From the NCBI GenBank assembly GCA_040882505.1, contig JBBEBE010000013.1, positions 124,001 through 188,000 of the forward strand: a stretch of 64,000 bases of DNA, in the 5' to 3' direction. A program made the position numbers and the translations under genes. The notes beneath the pieces were generated by a model, which made no database searches, had not been told where the DNA came from, and saw only the letters and a program-made list of their open reading frames with translations. This DNA is from JBBEBE01 sp040882505. GTDB taxonomy: Bacteria > Bacteroidota > Rhodothermia > Balneolales > Balneolaceae. Of the stretch, positions 18,554 through 25,574 are shown piece after piece (the first letter of the stretch is position 1; the number at the start of each line of letters is the position of its first letter).

Positions 18554-18633
18554 CGAAATCCCGAAATAAATTCAGATTTCAAGACGGTCCCCTCTTGCAG
18601 AAAGGTTGAGGACTGTGTACTTATGAGGTGTAA

Positions 18634-18705
18634 GCGGGAGTAGCTCAGGGGTAGAGCATCAGCTTCCCAAGCTGAGGGCCGCGGGTTCAATTCCCGTCTC
18701 CCGCT
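18634..18705 (+). tRNA. tRNA-Gly (anticodon CCC)
   Basis: A 72-nt cloverleaf. The acceptor GCGGGAG pairs with CTCCCGC, discriminator T. The anticodon stem TCAGC/GCTGA has loop TTCCCAA, giving anticodon CCC for GGG codons. The T arm has GGTTCAATTCC. The 3' two thirds of the gene are repeated perfectly at 26775-26823, so this gene is the integration site of the element to its right. The intact copy at this end was restored by the incoming element's attP sequence. Confidence 0.96.
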
Positions 18706-18706
18706 C
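18658..18706. repeat. Left attachment site (attL), 49-bp direct repeat
   Basis: The 49 bases from within the anticodon stem of tRNA-Gly to one base past the gene are identical to 26775-26823. The bases immediately outside differ on both sides (C versus A on the left, A versus G on the right). The overlap with a tRNA 3' end and the tyrosine recombinase next to the other copy identify it as an att core. Confidence 0.93.
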
Positions 18707-18711
18707 ACATC

Positions 18712-18759
18712 AAAAAAGGACCAGCATATCGCTCAATACAGCAGTTTCCGGCCTTTTTT
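18712..18759 (+). terminator. Terminator-like hairpin after tRNA-Gly
   Basis: AAAAAAGG (18712-18719) pairs with CCTTTTTT (18752-18759), with a bulged A and an extra CC/GG pair inside, around a loop of about 27 bases. The T run closes it. Imperfect and with a long loop, but placed just after the tRNA. A better hairpin of the same AAAAGGCC type follows the right att copy. Confidence 0.55.
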
Positions 18760-18826
18760 CGTTTGTCTCGTCTCTTCTTCCCTTCCCCGATTTGTTACAC
18801 TATTTGGGAAGATTGTTGCGTATTCG

Positions 18827-18845
18827 TGGGAAAATATTGGGAAAG
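18827..18845 (+). repeat. Arm-type recombinase site candidate, left end
   Basis: TGGGAAAATATTGGGAAAG lies about 120 bases inside the left att site. A copy with one mismatch lies about 57 bases inside the right att site. It runs into the perfect 14-bp palindrome GGGAAAGCTTTCCC (18838-18851). A related TTTGGGAAGATTG lies at 18803. The paired terminal positions suit integrase or excisionase arm binding. Confidence 0.55.
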
Positions 18846-18916
18846 CTTTCCCACGGTTTACAGATTGGCTATCTGAGAGCTAAACTCAGATTCAAGCACA
18901 TTGAATCCAAACGGCT

Positions 18917-19189
18917 ATGCCAGACCCATACCACATACTTTTTGACAAAAATGGATCCGAGGCCGATGAGAGTGACCGAGTAATCGGTGTCTTTGATCAC
19001 CGGAATTATATCGGCCTTTGCAGACAGGCGATCATGGATCATTTTGAAATCCAAGAACGTACAGAATTTTACAGCAGATTCAGAGAGAGGCAAGTAGACG
19101 GTCCTGATGAGATCGCCGACCTCGATGACCGATTCGACATCAATCCTAAATCGGTTCGAGTCGGTGACGAGGAAATCAATGCCAGGTAA
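18917..19189 (+). CDS. Hypothetical acidic protein
   Basis: A 90-aa reading frame starting MPDPYHILFDKNGSEADESD. It is acidic and hydrophilic, with no signal peptide or membrane segment, and contains HRNYIGLCRQAIMDHFEIQE and, near the end, DDRFDINPKSVRVGDEEINA. No family is recognised. It is the first open frame inside the element. The residue mix looks like a soluble protein and not chance translation, but there is no strong ribosome binding site. It might be an element regulator, though no helix-turn-helix was recognised. Confidence 0.5.
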   Translation: MPDPYHILFDKNGSEADESDRVIGVFDHRNYIGLCRQAIMDHFEIQERTEFYSRFRERQVDGPDEIADLDDRFDINPKSVRVGDEEINAR

Positions 19190-19368
19190 ACCGCACATAT
19201 CAAGATGCGGCTTCCATACTGAATGAAGGGCTCGACACTCACTGGACCCGGCCAACCAAGACACTCAATCCCTGAAGGATCTTCCACACCCTTACCCTGA
19301 CGGGCAGATCCAGTACCATCCGGTGTCGAAAAAAGTGAATAGCCCGAGAAGTCATGGAGAGGAATTAA

Positions 19369-19500
19369 TTCAAGGCATATGATAGAGATACTCAGAAATA
19401 TCCGTGCATACTTCTTGATGATCTTCCTGAATTGATTCGATTGCGAGATATGCTCGATGAAAAGATTGATAGACTCGTAAATCGAAAATCTCGCGACTGA
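19369..19500 (+). pseudogene. Decayed coding fragment
   Basis: A 43-codon stretch open after a stop codon and without a usable start reads like a real C-terminal protein piece: it includes DRDTQKYPCILLDDLPELI and RDMLDEKIDRLVNRKSRD, a charged helical pattern. The wider gap 19190-19595 has no intact gene, and its right part (19537-19589) repeats the end of the small gene at 20035-20184. I read the gap as degraded cargo plus the promoter of the next gene. Confidence 0.35.
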
Positions 19501-19536
19501 ACTCAGACGGCATCACCACCTCCCGGGAGTATTGAT

Positions 19537-19589
19537 ATTGCACGTATCAAGTATATGTTTGATATATGTTCATCCAAGTAACGAAAGGC
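19537..19589 (+). repeat. Degenerate copy of the 20137-20176 sequence
   Basis: ATTGCACG, an A/T-rich middle and the 16-base CCAAGTAACGAAAGGC (19574-19589) recur at 20137-20176, where the 16-mer is at 20161-20176. The left copy is 13 bases longer in the middle, which breaks the reading frame seen in the right copy (IARIKYIQPSNERHR). This points to a duplication within the element followed by decay. Confidence 0.6.
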
Positions 19590-19595
19590 GGAGGG

Positions 19596-19967
19596 ATGGA
19601 TCAATTGAAAAATGACCCTCGAGAATTTCACGTAATTAGACAAGCACAAAAAGCCCCTCAAACCCTTGTGAGACCTATTTTTGCAAGTTTGAGTTTTTCG
19701 TTGTTCATTTCACTGGTAATAAAACTAACCGGTGAAAAAACGGAGATTATCATGCAGGTCTTAAGCTCACTTATGTGGTTGGGTGTAATCATTGGATCAA
19801 TTTTTGGAATCACCTTTTTTTACGATTCACTAATGATGGCAGAAAGCGCTCCTCAACAAGCTGCAGGAGCCGCAATTGCAGTCGCATCTGCTGTTATTCC
19901 ATACTGTATAGCTAGAGCCATTGATGAGATTGGAAGACCGGCAACCAATGGTTCCGCAAATAACTAG
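19596..19967 (+). CDS. Small membrane protein with conserved Ala-rich C-terminal helix
   Basis: 123 aa. A polar N-terminus (MDQLKNDPREFHVIRQAQKA) is followed by hydrophobic segments at about 38-55 and 63-85 and a third at 92-112. The last contains APQQAAGAAIAVASAVIPYC then ARAIDEIG. This PQQAAxAAxxxAxAVIPYxxAR pattern recurs, from memory, in small bacterial membrane proteins of unknown function, often beside zinc-ribbon proteins. The start after GGCGGAGGG is preferred; an in-frame ATG at 19566 would add 10 residues. First clearly intact cargo gene of the element. Confidence 0.65.
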   Translation: MDQLKNDPREFHVIRQAQKAPQTLVRPIFASLSFSLFISLVIKLTGEKTEIIMQVLSSLMWLGVIIGSIFGITFFYDSLMMAESAPQQAAGAAIAVASAVIPYCIARAIDEIGRPATNGSANN

Positions 19968-20034
19968 TCTATGCTCTCCACGGTGGGCTTCTCTATTATT
20001 TCTGACGGTATAGCATGGGCCAAGGCATGTCTGT

Positions 20035-20184
20035 ATGGACACACTGGGTATCATATTTTCTTCGGTTATTGGCTTTTCCGTCTGGATTACCCTTCAGAAA
20101 GAAAACCAAGATAAAGAGGAGCGTAGAAGACAGGCGATTGCACGCATTAAATATATTCAACCAAGTAACGAAAGGCACCGGTAA
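20035..20184 (+). CDS. 49-aa single-pass membrane protein
   Basis: The frame opens MDTLGIIFSSVIGFSVWITL, one hydrophobic helix. A charged tail follows (QKENQDKEERRRQAIARI), ending KYIQPSNERHR before TAA. The layout, a short N-terminal helix followed by a basic/acidic helical stretch, matches the opening of the three paralogous proteins at 23001-24298 (for example SIIAVAISFWTWYRTDKRDR). It may be a truncated or minimal relative. The following gap 20185-20471 shows no gene and probably holds the promoter of the 20472 run. Confidence 0.5.
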   Translation: MDTLGIIFSSVIGFSVWITLQKENQDKEERRRQAIARIKYIQPSNERHR

Positions 20185-20471
20185 CGGTCAACCGTAACTT
20201 GCGGTTCACGCTCAATTTGGCAATTGCGCCCCTTGCTGTTAAACACTCTTTATTGTTGGATTTAGATCAAGAAATGCATCCCACTGGCCATTGAACCCAA
20301 TTCTGCGGCTACTCTCGGTGTGAATTGCCAATTTCCCGAAATCGTTGTTCATTAAAGGAGTACAGACAATTAACCCGGTATAGTCCTTCTTCCTTTCTCA
20401 GCGATTGTGGTTCGGTTGAGTCCAATTTTGATTCGCTTTTCGGCAGAATCTATGGGTGACTGCGCCTCCAA

Positions 20472-21107
20472 ATGCGATTGATTAAACTAAATCTGGCGCT
20501 CATGCTACAAATGATTAGAGCTCGTCTGATAATTCCATTTACTTCAGTAATTCTTGTAACTATCTCTTCTCCTCAGATAGCGTATTCACAAGAGAATCCA
20601 GATGATAAGATTATTGGAGTTGGCAACATTGATTCGAATGGTGCAAGAATGCGCGTCGAACCAGCTTGGGAATCAGAAGTTATTATGGAGATAGATGCAG
20701 GAATGGCTGTGATTGTTTACGACTACTATGAAGAACCGTTTGTTAAAGTTAAAGAAGAGGGAGTTGTTGGATACATCATATTCAGAAATTTGGAAGAAAA
20801 CTATGTTACTGAGCTTATTGAGAAAGAAGTTGAAAGAAAGGAGATAGAGGAAATCAGAAAAGAAAACCCAATGCTAGCTCGCGTCATGAGGAAGTACGGC
20901 AAAAGAGACGGTCGTCTAGTTTACAACGATAAAGTCTGGGTTGGAATGACAGAGGAAATGTTACTAGATAGTTGGGGTGAACCAGACAGAAAGAATATTA
21001 CTGAATCAATATATGGTTCGAGTGAACAATGGATTTATGATCGAGGAAATTACAAGTCTGAATATGTATATGTAGAAGATGGTGTAGTGAAAACCATTCA
21101 AAGGTAG
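20472..21107 (+). CDS. Exported SH3-domain protein with C-terminal SmpA/DUF2845-like domain
   Basis: 211 aa. The hydrophobic stretch at about residues 18-36 ending in PQIAYSQ suggests export; an ATG at codon 14 would give a tidier signal peptide. A bacterial SH3-like domain follows, IIGVGNIDSNGARMRVEPAW to VGYIIFRNLEENY (about 47-105), then a charged helix rich in E and K. The last 60 residues, VWVGMTEEMLLDSWGEPDRK to YVYVEDGVVKTIQR, have the GMTxxxVxxxxGxP pattern of SmpA/BamE-like and DUF2845 domains. Likely an envelope-located scaffold or binding protein. It heads a closely spaced run of cargo genes. Function unknown. Confidence 0.7.
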   Translation: MRLIKLNLALMLQMIRARLIIPFTSVILVTISSPQIAYSQENPDDKIIGVGNIDSNGARMRVEPAWESEVIMEIDAGMAVIVYDYYEEPFVKVKEEGVVGYIIFRNLEENYVTELIEKEVERKEIEEIRKENPMLARVMRKYGKRDGRLVYNDKVWVGMTEEMLLDSWGEPDRKNITESIYGSSEQWIYDRGNYKSEYVYVEDGVVKTIQR

Positions 21108-21131
21108 ATTAGATTAATAACCCACGCCCAT

Positions 21132-21644
21132 ATGCAAAGAGTAATCTATGCAATCTTACTACTCATCTTGACCAGCTGCGCTGGTAGTGGCTACGTGACT
21201 CGTGACGCTGTTCAAGTCATTGAAGATCCATACTCAGACAGTATCCAGTATGCCGGAGTCACGAATACAGTCGAAGGAACGATGGGTGACCTGGTTGGGT
21301 ATAACTCCTTCTTACGGACCTGGGCAAATAAAGAGACCGGTGAAGTGAGTCACCAACTCTACATCGATATCAACTACTTCAACTCCGACTGGATATTTTT
21401 CAGCCATGCTACCTTCATCGGTGGAACGCCGGCTGAGCTCACTCAGATCAATCGAGAAGTAATCACCTGTACCATCGGTGGTTGCGGGTACAATGAGGTG
21501 GTTGGAATCGACTTCACAACCGAGGAGCTCCGATCCCTCACTGAAGGAACCAGCTTGAAACTCTATTCAGAAAGTGGATACGAGGAAATCGTTGAGATCA
21601 GACCCGATCAGGTGAATGCACAGCTGGCCACAATTAAGAACTAA
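21132..21644 (+). CDS. Hypothetical lipoprotein
   Basis: 170 aa with the N-terminus MQRVIYAILLLILTSCAGSG, a signal sequence with lipobox LTSC (Cys16). The mature part is beta-rich in appearance and includes VSHQLYIDINYFNSDWIFFS and a cysteine pair in ITCTIGGCGYNEVVGID, then a typical FTTEELRSLTEG stretch. No family is named with confidence. It lies 24 bases after the SH3 protein and 12 before the next exported protein, so the three are likely one transcript. Codon composition is closer to the chromosome than that of its neighbours. Confidence 0.7.
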   Translation: MQRVIYAILLLILTSCAGSGYVTRDAVQVIEDPYSDSIQYAGVTNTVEGTMGDLVGYNSFLRTWANKETGEVSHQLYIDINYFNSDWIFFSHATFIGGTPAELTQINREVITCTIGGCGYNEVVGIDFTTEELRSLTEGTSLKLYSESGYEEIVEIRPDQVNAQLATIKN

Positions 21645-21656
21645 AATCGAAGCATC

Positions 21657-22070
21657 ATGAAAGCCATTTCACTCATTGCCATCTTGGCGTTTCTACCAAT
21701 TCTCGCATCAGCCCAAGGATTAAATCGCAATGCGAATCTCATCCGCAGCAATCATCCAACGGCTTATGAAAACACCATACGAACGCACGCAATTGAAGAG
21801 TGGGAGAATGATCATGCCATGATTGTATACTCAATTAATAGTCAGGCTGACGCGCTCATGGGAGTTATTCGAAACTTCAAAAGCGATAATACAAACATAC
21901 TGTTCCAGGCAATCCAGAATTGGAGCCACACTGGTTATGCAGCTTCGAATATTGAGAAGTTCAGAGAGCTAGATACGGTGGAACTCAGCCAAATGATCAA
22001 TCTTCATTGCAACTGGATGATGGTCCAATATGAATACGATCAACAGGTTGAGGCTAAAAGCGCTTATTGA
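21657..22070 (+). CDS. Hypothetical secreted protein
   Basis: 137 aa. MKAISLIAILAFLPILASAQ is a textbook cleavable signal peptide (cleavage after ASA). The mature chain is helical, about 115 residues, with HAIEEWENDHAMIVYSINSQ and NLHCNWMMVQYEYDQQ, and a single cysteine. No family is recognised. Lies in the run of exported proteins of the element. Confidence 0.65.
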   Translation: MKAISLIAILAFLPILASAQGLNRNANLIRSNHPTAYENTIRTHAIEEWENDHAMIVYSINSQADALMGVIRNFKSDNTNILFQAIQNWSHTGYAASNIEKFRELDTVELSQMINLHCNWMMVQYEYDQQVEAKSAY

Positions 22071-22104
22071 TGGTTTTGATTAAAACTCTATCTACTACAC
22101 AATC

Positions 22105-22299
22105 ATGGCACTAATAAAATGCAAGGAGTGCAAAAAAGAAATTAGCGACAAGGCACCAGCCTGTCCGCATTGTGGGTATGAGAAAAAAGACTTTGCACAA
22201 TCATTAGATGAGGCTGGTAAAAGCATGATGGGTTGTGGTTGCGGATTGACCCTATTTATAACAATACCCATTCTGATTGTTTTGATGGGAGGGTGTTAA
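22105..22299 (+). CDS. Zinc-ribbon membrane protein
   Basis: 64 aa. The N-terminal zinc ribbon KCKECKKEISDKAPACPHCG has four ligand cysteines in CxxC...CxxC arrangement. A short polar linker leads to a C-terminal hydrophobic segment, CGLTLFITIPILIVLMGGC. Such short zinc-ribbon plus helix proteins are common and mostly uncharacterised. The small, conserved fold makes this a confident gene. Its role in the element is unknown. Confidence 0.8.
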   Translation: MALIKCKECKKEISDKAPACPHCGYEKKDFAQSLDEAGKSMMGCGCGLTLFITIPILIVLMGGC

Positions 22300-22303
22300 A
22301 TCA

Positions 22304-22384
22304 ATGGTTTTGAAAAAGATATGGTATTGGGCCATGCAGGTCGCGATATATCTCTCGATTCTTTCACTGACAATTTTCATTTGA
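22304..22384 (+). CDS. Possible 26-aa membrane peptide
   Basis: Five bases after the zinc-ribbon gene an ATG opens a frame with basic residues (MVLKKIWYW) followed by an uninterrupted hydrophobic helix to the stop (AMQVAIYLSILSLTIFI). The stop overlaps a second ATG (TGATG) that opens a 39-codon frame to 22503 (MTAPLYMKSTQKALVCQAME at its start). Either could be chance, but the first has the exact form of a small membrane peptide. Otherwise 22300-22554 shows nothing convincing. Confidence 0.3.
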   Translation: MVLKKIWYWAMQVAIYLSILSLTIFI

Positions 22385-22554
22385 TGACCGCCCCCCTCTA
22401 CATGAAATCCACCCAAAAAGCCCTCGTCTGCCAAGCGATGGAGTTTCTCATCCTGCAGACCCGAGCTCAACTCCGGATCATCGAGAACCACGGGGGCCCG
22501 TGAGATGAACCGTTAAAAATATTCCGAGGCTATAACCAACAAACCAAAATACCT

Positions 22555-23001
22555 ATGCGCACCAATCAAGTAGCAATCCTCTCACTCGTAGCAATTCTTT
22601 TCAGCTCATGTGCAACGACGCAACCATCAGACGGAAGCGTCGAGGTGCTTGGCCACGATTTCTCAGAGTACAATGAAAAAGGGTTCCTATTTACGCCAGA
22701 ATCGTACCGGGGTGAATACGGATCAGTTGGGATCGTAAGCGTTAGGGTATGGCCAAAAATTATGCCTGCCGACGGGTTTGAACAAATCGATGGCTATGAG
22801 AGAATGAGTGATGATCGTGGAAAAAAATGGCATGTTGAAATCATAAATACGGCAGACGCCATCGAACAGATGTATCTGAAAGCCCAAGAAATGGGAGCTG
22901 ATGCACTCACTCAATTTTCAGCAAGAGCAGTAGATCGTAGACACGGTGGGCTCAGAGTGGATGGTATTGAAATCAGCGGGTTCGCAATCGACCGACAGTA
23001 A
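22555..23001 (+). CDS. Hypothetical lipoprotein
   Basis: 148 aa. MRTNQVAILSLVAILFSSCA is a lipoprotein signal with lipobox FSSC (Cys19). The mature part contains FTPESYRGEYGSVGIVSVRV and ends with QMYLKAQEMGADALTQFSAR, a pattern seen in small lipoproteins that carry an Ala/Asp-rich helix followed by a strand (YbjQ-like or DUF-type), but I cannot name the family. Its TAA shares a base with the ATG of the next gene (TAATG), so the two are translationally coupled. This links the lipoprotein to the membrane paralogues that follow. Confidence 0.68.
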   Translation: MRTNQVAILSLVAILFSSCATTQPSDGSVEVLGHDFSEYNEKGFLFTPESYRGEYGSVGIVSVRVWPKIMPADGFEQIDGYERMSDDRGKKWHVEIINTADAIEQMYLKAQEMGADALTQFSARAVDRRHGGLRVDGIEISGFAIDRQ

Positions 23002-23456
23002 TGATCTGGCCTGAAATGAGCATCGAGCACTGGTCACTTCTCATATCCATCGGGGCTATTCTGATCTCAATGTTCACCTGGTACCGAACTGACAAGAGGG
23101 ACCGAGATCGTCGTGCTGATGAGATCCGAGAGAGGGATAGTGCCAGTTTTATAACTAAAACAGGGCCAGTCAAAACAGAACGGTCTAGGAGCTATGCTAG
23201 CTACATCAATTTTGAGAATACCGGTTGCGGAACCGCAAAGGTGTATCAAATTTTGATTGACGGAAGCCCATCACCCGACATTCGTAAAAAGAAGCAGGAG
23301 CGTAAAGCAGAATACATTGAAGTTGCACCCAAAGGGGGTATTCTGAAAATCGAAGTTCCTAGGAGTGACACAACCCCAAGTCCAAAAGAAGCGGAAATCT
23401 ACTGGGACGACGATTACAAAAAGGCCAACAAGGAGACTTTCCAATTGACGTTTTGA
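23001..23456 (+). CDS. Tandem membrane paralogue 1 (WDDxY family)
   Basis: 151 aa. One N-terminal helix (LLISIGAILISMFTWYRTDK), then a strongly charged stretch (KRDRDRRADEIRERDSA). A beta-rich domain of about 110 residues follows, containing YINFENTGCGTAKVYQILID and ending EIYWDDDYKKANKETFQLTF. The same plan occurs in the next two genes, which makes it a locally duplicated family. The second half recalls an immunoglobulin-like fold (the NxGxxxAxxxxIxxDG pattern). It probably sits in the inner membrane with the helix as anchor; the basic residues after the helix favour the C-terminal domain in the cytoplasm. The start overlaps the lipoprotein gene by one base. Confidence 0.68.
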   Translation: MIWPEMSIEHWSLLISIGAILISMFTWYRTDKRDRDRRADEIRERDSASFITKTGPVKTERSRSYASYINFENTGCGTAKVYQILIDGSPSPDIRKKKQERKAEYIEVAPKGGILKIEVPRSDTTPSPKEAEIYWDDDYKKANKETFQLTF

Positions 23457-23474
23457 TCAATTAAAGGAGAAAAG

Positions 23475-23873
23475 ATGACTGCATCAGTTTGGCTTTCGAT
23501 CATAGCTATAGCTATCTCACTATCAACGTGGGTGATAGAGGTTAGGCGTAGGTGTGACGAAGTTCGTGAAGGGAATAGTGCTTCTATTCAGGCGCACCTT
23601 CTGCCACACTCTGGAGGTTTGAGTGTATTAGAGATAAATAACTCAGGGCAAGCCCCAGCAAGAATTAAAAGCGTTGATCTAGATGGACAGGATATTTACG
23701 AGGGTAATAGAATACACGATCCTAAGTGTCAGCATGAAATAATTGGTCCCAAAAGTCGAGTCCATTTTAAAATCAAGACTTCATTTGATCATTCGCCACC
23801 AGGCCATGTGCTAATCCTCTGGGACGATGATTATCAAAGCGACCGCTCCTATGAAAACTCCCTTTCGGCATGA
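23475..23873 (+). CDS. Tandem membrane paralogue 2 (WDDxY family)
   Basis: 132 aa. N-terminal helix SVWLSIIAIAISLSTWVIEV, then a charged stretch (RRRCDEVREGNSASIQ) and the beta-rich domain with VLEINNSGQAPARIKSVDLD and GQDIYEGN. It ends HVLILWDDDYQSDRSYENSL. AAAGGAG precedes the ATG by about 7 bases, the best ribosome site in this run. The stop overlaps the start of paralogue 3 by four bases (ATGA). The sequence is well diverged from paralogues 1 and 3 but aligns throughout, so the duplication is old or the copies are under different selection. Confidence 0.68.
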   Translation: MTASVWLSIIAIAISLSTWVIEVRRRCDEVREGNSASIQAHLLPHSGGLSVLEINNSGQAPARIKSVDLDGQDIYEGNRIHDPKCQHEIIGPKSRVHFKIKTSFDHSPPGHVLILWDDDYQSDRSYENSLSA

Positions 23874-24298
23874 ACTGGCTGGACTGGTTTACTACTGGTA
23901 TTTCTATTATTGCCGTTGCAATTTCATTTTGGACCTGGTACAGAACTGACAAGAGGGATCGAGATCGACGAAGGGATGAAATTCGAAAGAGGGATAGTGC
24001 AGAGATTCGAGCTTACTTAAAGAAGGAAGCAAAATATTTTGGCCCAACTCAAATTGTAATCGAGAATAAGGGAAACTCAGAGGCAAGACTAAAAAGTATC
24101 CAGTTAGACGGAACGCCAATACTTAAGTACGAAGGAATCTACAGTTCAAGCACCTGGCATGATTTTCTAGGCCCAGATAGTAAGATTTTTTACGAGATAG
24201 AAAATCATGGGTGGTTCATTCCACCACATTATATCGAGATAATTTGGGACGACGAGTACAAGGATGGGAACAGGTACCGGAACTCATTGAGTTATTGA
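23870..24298 (+). CDS. Tandem membrane paralogue 3 (WDDxY family)
   Basis: 142 aa. Helix TTGISIIAVAISFWTWYRTD, followed by KRDRDRRRDEIRKRDSAEIR, nearly identical at this point to paralogue 1 (WYRTDKRDRDRR). The beta-rich domain has QIVIENKGNSEARLKSIQLD and ends YIEIIWDDEYKDGNRYRNSL. Coupled to paralogue 2 by a 4-base overlap. The conserved closing motif IxWDDxY across all three may mark a functional site or structural edge strand. Function unknown. Confidence 0.68.
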   Translation: MNWLDWFTTGISIIAVAISFWTWYRTDKRDRDRRRDEIRKRDSAEIRAYLKKEAKYFGPTQIVIENKGNSEARLKSIQLDGTPILKYEGIYSSSTWHDFLGPDSKIFYEIENHGWFIPPHYIEIIWDDEYKDGNRYRNSLSY

Positions 24299-24357
24299 GA
24301 GTGACTCAAATTGGCCTTTAATTACCGATAATCTAAACACCCACAATCCCCCGCCGA

Positions 24358-25251
24358 ATGAGCCAGAAAGGTCTCTTGTTTCGATACAAAGGTGAGAACT
24401 CAAGTATTGATCTCAATACGCTTCTCACGACACAATTCCATTATGCAGCCATTCTTGACGAGATATGCTCTAAAGTAGCCCCGAATCATCGATTCAAGAT
24501 TACGATCAATGGCTTCCAAAAAAAGTCGTTTGGCGTTGAACAACTGATTGAACTCGTGGCAGTCGGCTCTCTTCCATTTGGCGCGAACAAGGATGAAATC
24601 AAAACCATCCTTAAGCTTTTGGGCGAATACATACAGATCAAATTGGTGCTCAACGGTGAGAAAGCGGATGAAGACCAGATCGAGAAGGTTGGAAATAATA
24701 TTCGGATCACAGGTCACAACAACAATCTGACCATTGTCACCACAGAGGCATTTAATTTCTACAATGAAAACACAACTCTTGACGAAGCGACTCGTAAGGC
24801 AGCCGAAGCACTTGACAGGGATGAAGAGATAGATGGCGTAGAGATTTCTGATTCAGAGTCCAATGAACCGATAATCGACATCGGTAGAAACGATTTCGGA
24901 ATCTTGAAGCAACCAAATAAGAATTTCTCGGAAAAGGAGTCGGTAGAAGAGATTCGTGAAGATCAAATCATGCATATCAAGAGATTTGACTACGAACCTC
25001 AAAAAACTACACGGTTTTCATTTATTTATCATGATCGAAAAACGAACGGAGTCACCATTTCAGATGAAGATTTTTTGGAAGAGGTCCGACAGGGTGCTCG
25101 CTTTGGTAACGGGGACGGTCTACGAGTTAGGCTGAAAGTCAAAAAGGACCGAGATAAAATGGCTGATGTTTTCGTAGAGGTAGGATATGACATATTGAAG
25201 GTTTACGAAATCATCAAAAGAGAGCAACAGGGAGATTTAGGATTATCTTGA
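24358..25251 (+). CDS. Unrecognised 297-aa soluble protein
   Basis: No signal peptide or membrane helix. The N-terminal 110 residues look like a compact alpha/beta domain (MSQKGLLFRYKGENSSIDLN ... FGVEQLIELVAVGSLPFGAN). A beta segment follows (NNIRITGHNNNLTIVTTEAF), then a long acidic, probably flexible linker (about 145-195). The C-terminal domain has FSFIYHDRKTNGVTISDEDF and GNGDGLRVRLKVKKDRDKMA. I have an impression, from memory only, of similar C-terminal domains in uncharacterised proteins of mobile regions, but cannot name a family. It is the largest cargo protein of the element, separated by 60 bases from the membrane paralogues, and strongly A+T-rich. Confidence 0.65.
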   Translation: MSQKGLLFRYKGENSSIDLNTLLTTQFHYAAILDEICSKVAPNHRFKITINGFQKKSFGVEQLIELVAVGSLPFGANKDEIKTILKLLGEYIQIKLVLNGEKADEDQIEKVGNNIRITGHNNNLTIVTTEAFNFYNENTTLDEATRKAAEALDRDEEIDGVEISDSESNEPIIDIGRNDFGILKQPNKNFSEKESVEEIREDQIMHIKRFDYEPQKTTRFSFIYHDRKTNGVTISDEDFLEEVRQGARFGNGDGLRVRLKVKKDRDKMADVFVEVGYDILKVYEIIKREQQGDLGLS

Positions 25252-25340
25252 TTATTTTTTAGAAATATATTATTAGCTTATAATTAAGAATAGAAAAGGG
25301 AATTAATACCCTAAAATCAAAACTAATAAACATATAAATT

Positions 25341-25511
25341 ATGGAAAACGTAAGATCTATTAACATCGGAAAAGAAATTATATCAATTAATCATAATGGT
25401 AGAGTATCAAGTATTTCAGTCGACGAGATACCAATCGAGATTGTAATTACTGGAGAAGGTGAAAGCTCTAAGTGTGTGATCAAAGGCAAAAATCAAAAGA
25501 TAGAAATGTAA
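25341..25511 (+). CDS. Small hypothetical protein (56 aa)
   Basis: Opens MENVRSINIGKEIISINHNG and continues with EIPIEIVITGEGESSKCVIK to a TAA at 25509. It reads as alternating hydrophobic strands, a plausible small beta protein. The preceding 25252-25340 is extremely A+T-rich, as expected of a promoter or leader. It lies just before the integrase gene, where an excisionase or control gene often sits, but no DNA-binding motif was recognised. It is too short for a confident call. Confidence 0.45.
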   Translation: MENVRSINIGKEIISINHNGRVSSISVDEIPIEIVITGEGESSKCVIKGKNQKIEM

Positions 25512-25574
25512 TTTTGTGTCTTTTTTGAAATCCCCCCTGCTATTATTGGTGTGACAACCAACTAGCAGAAAGAC

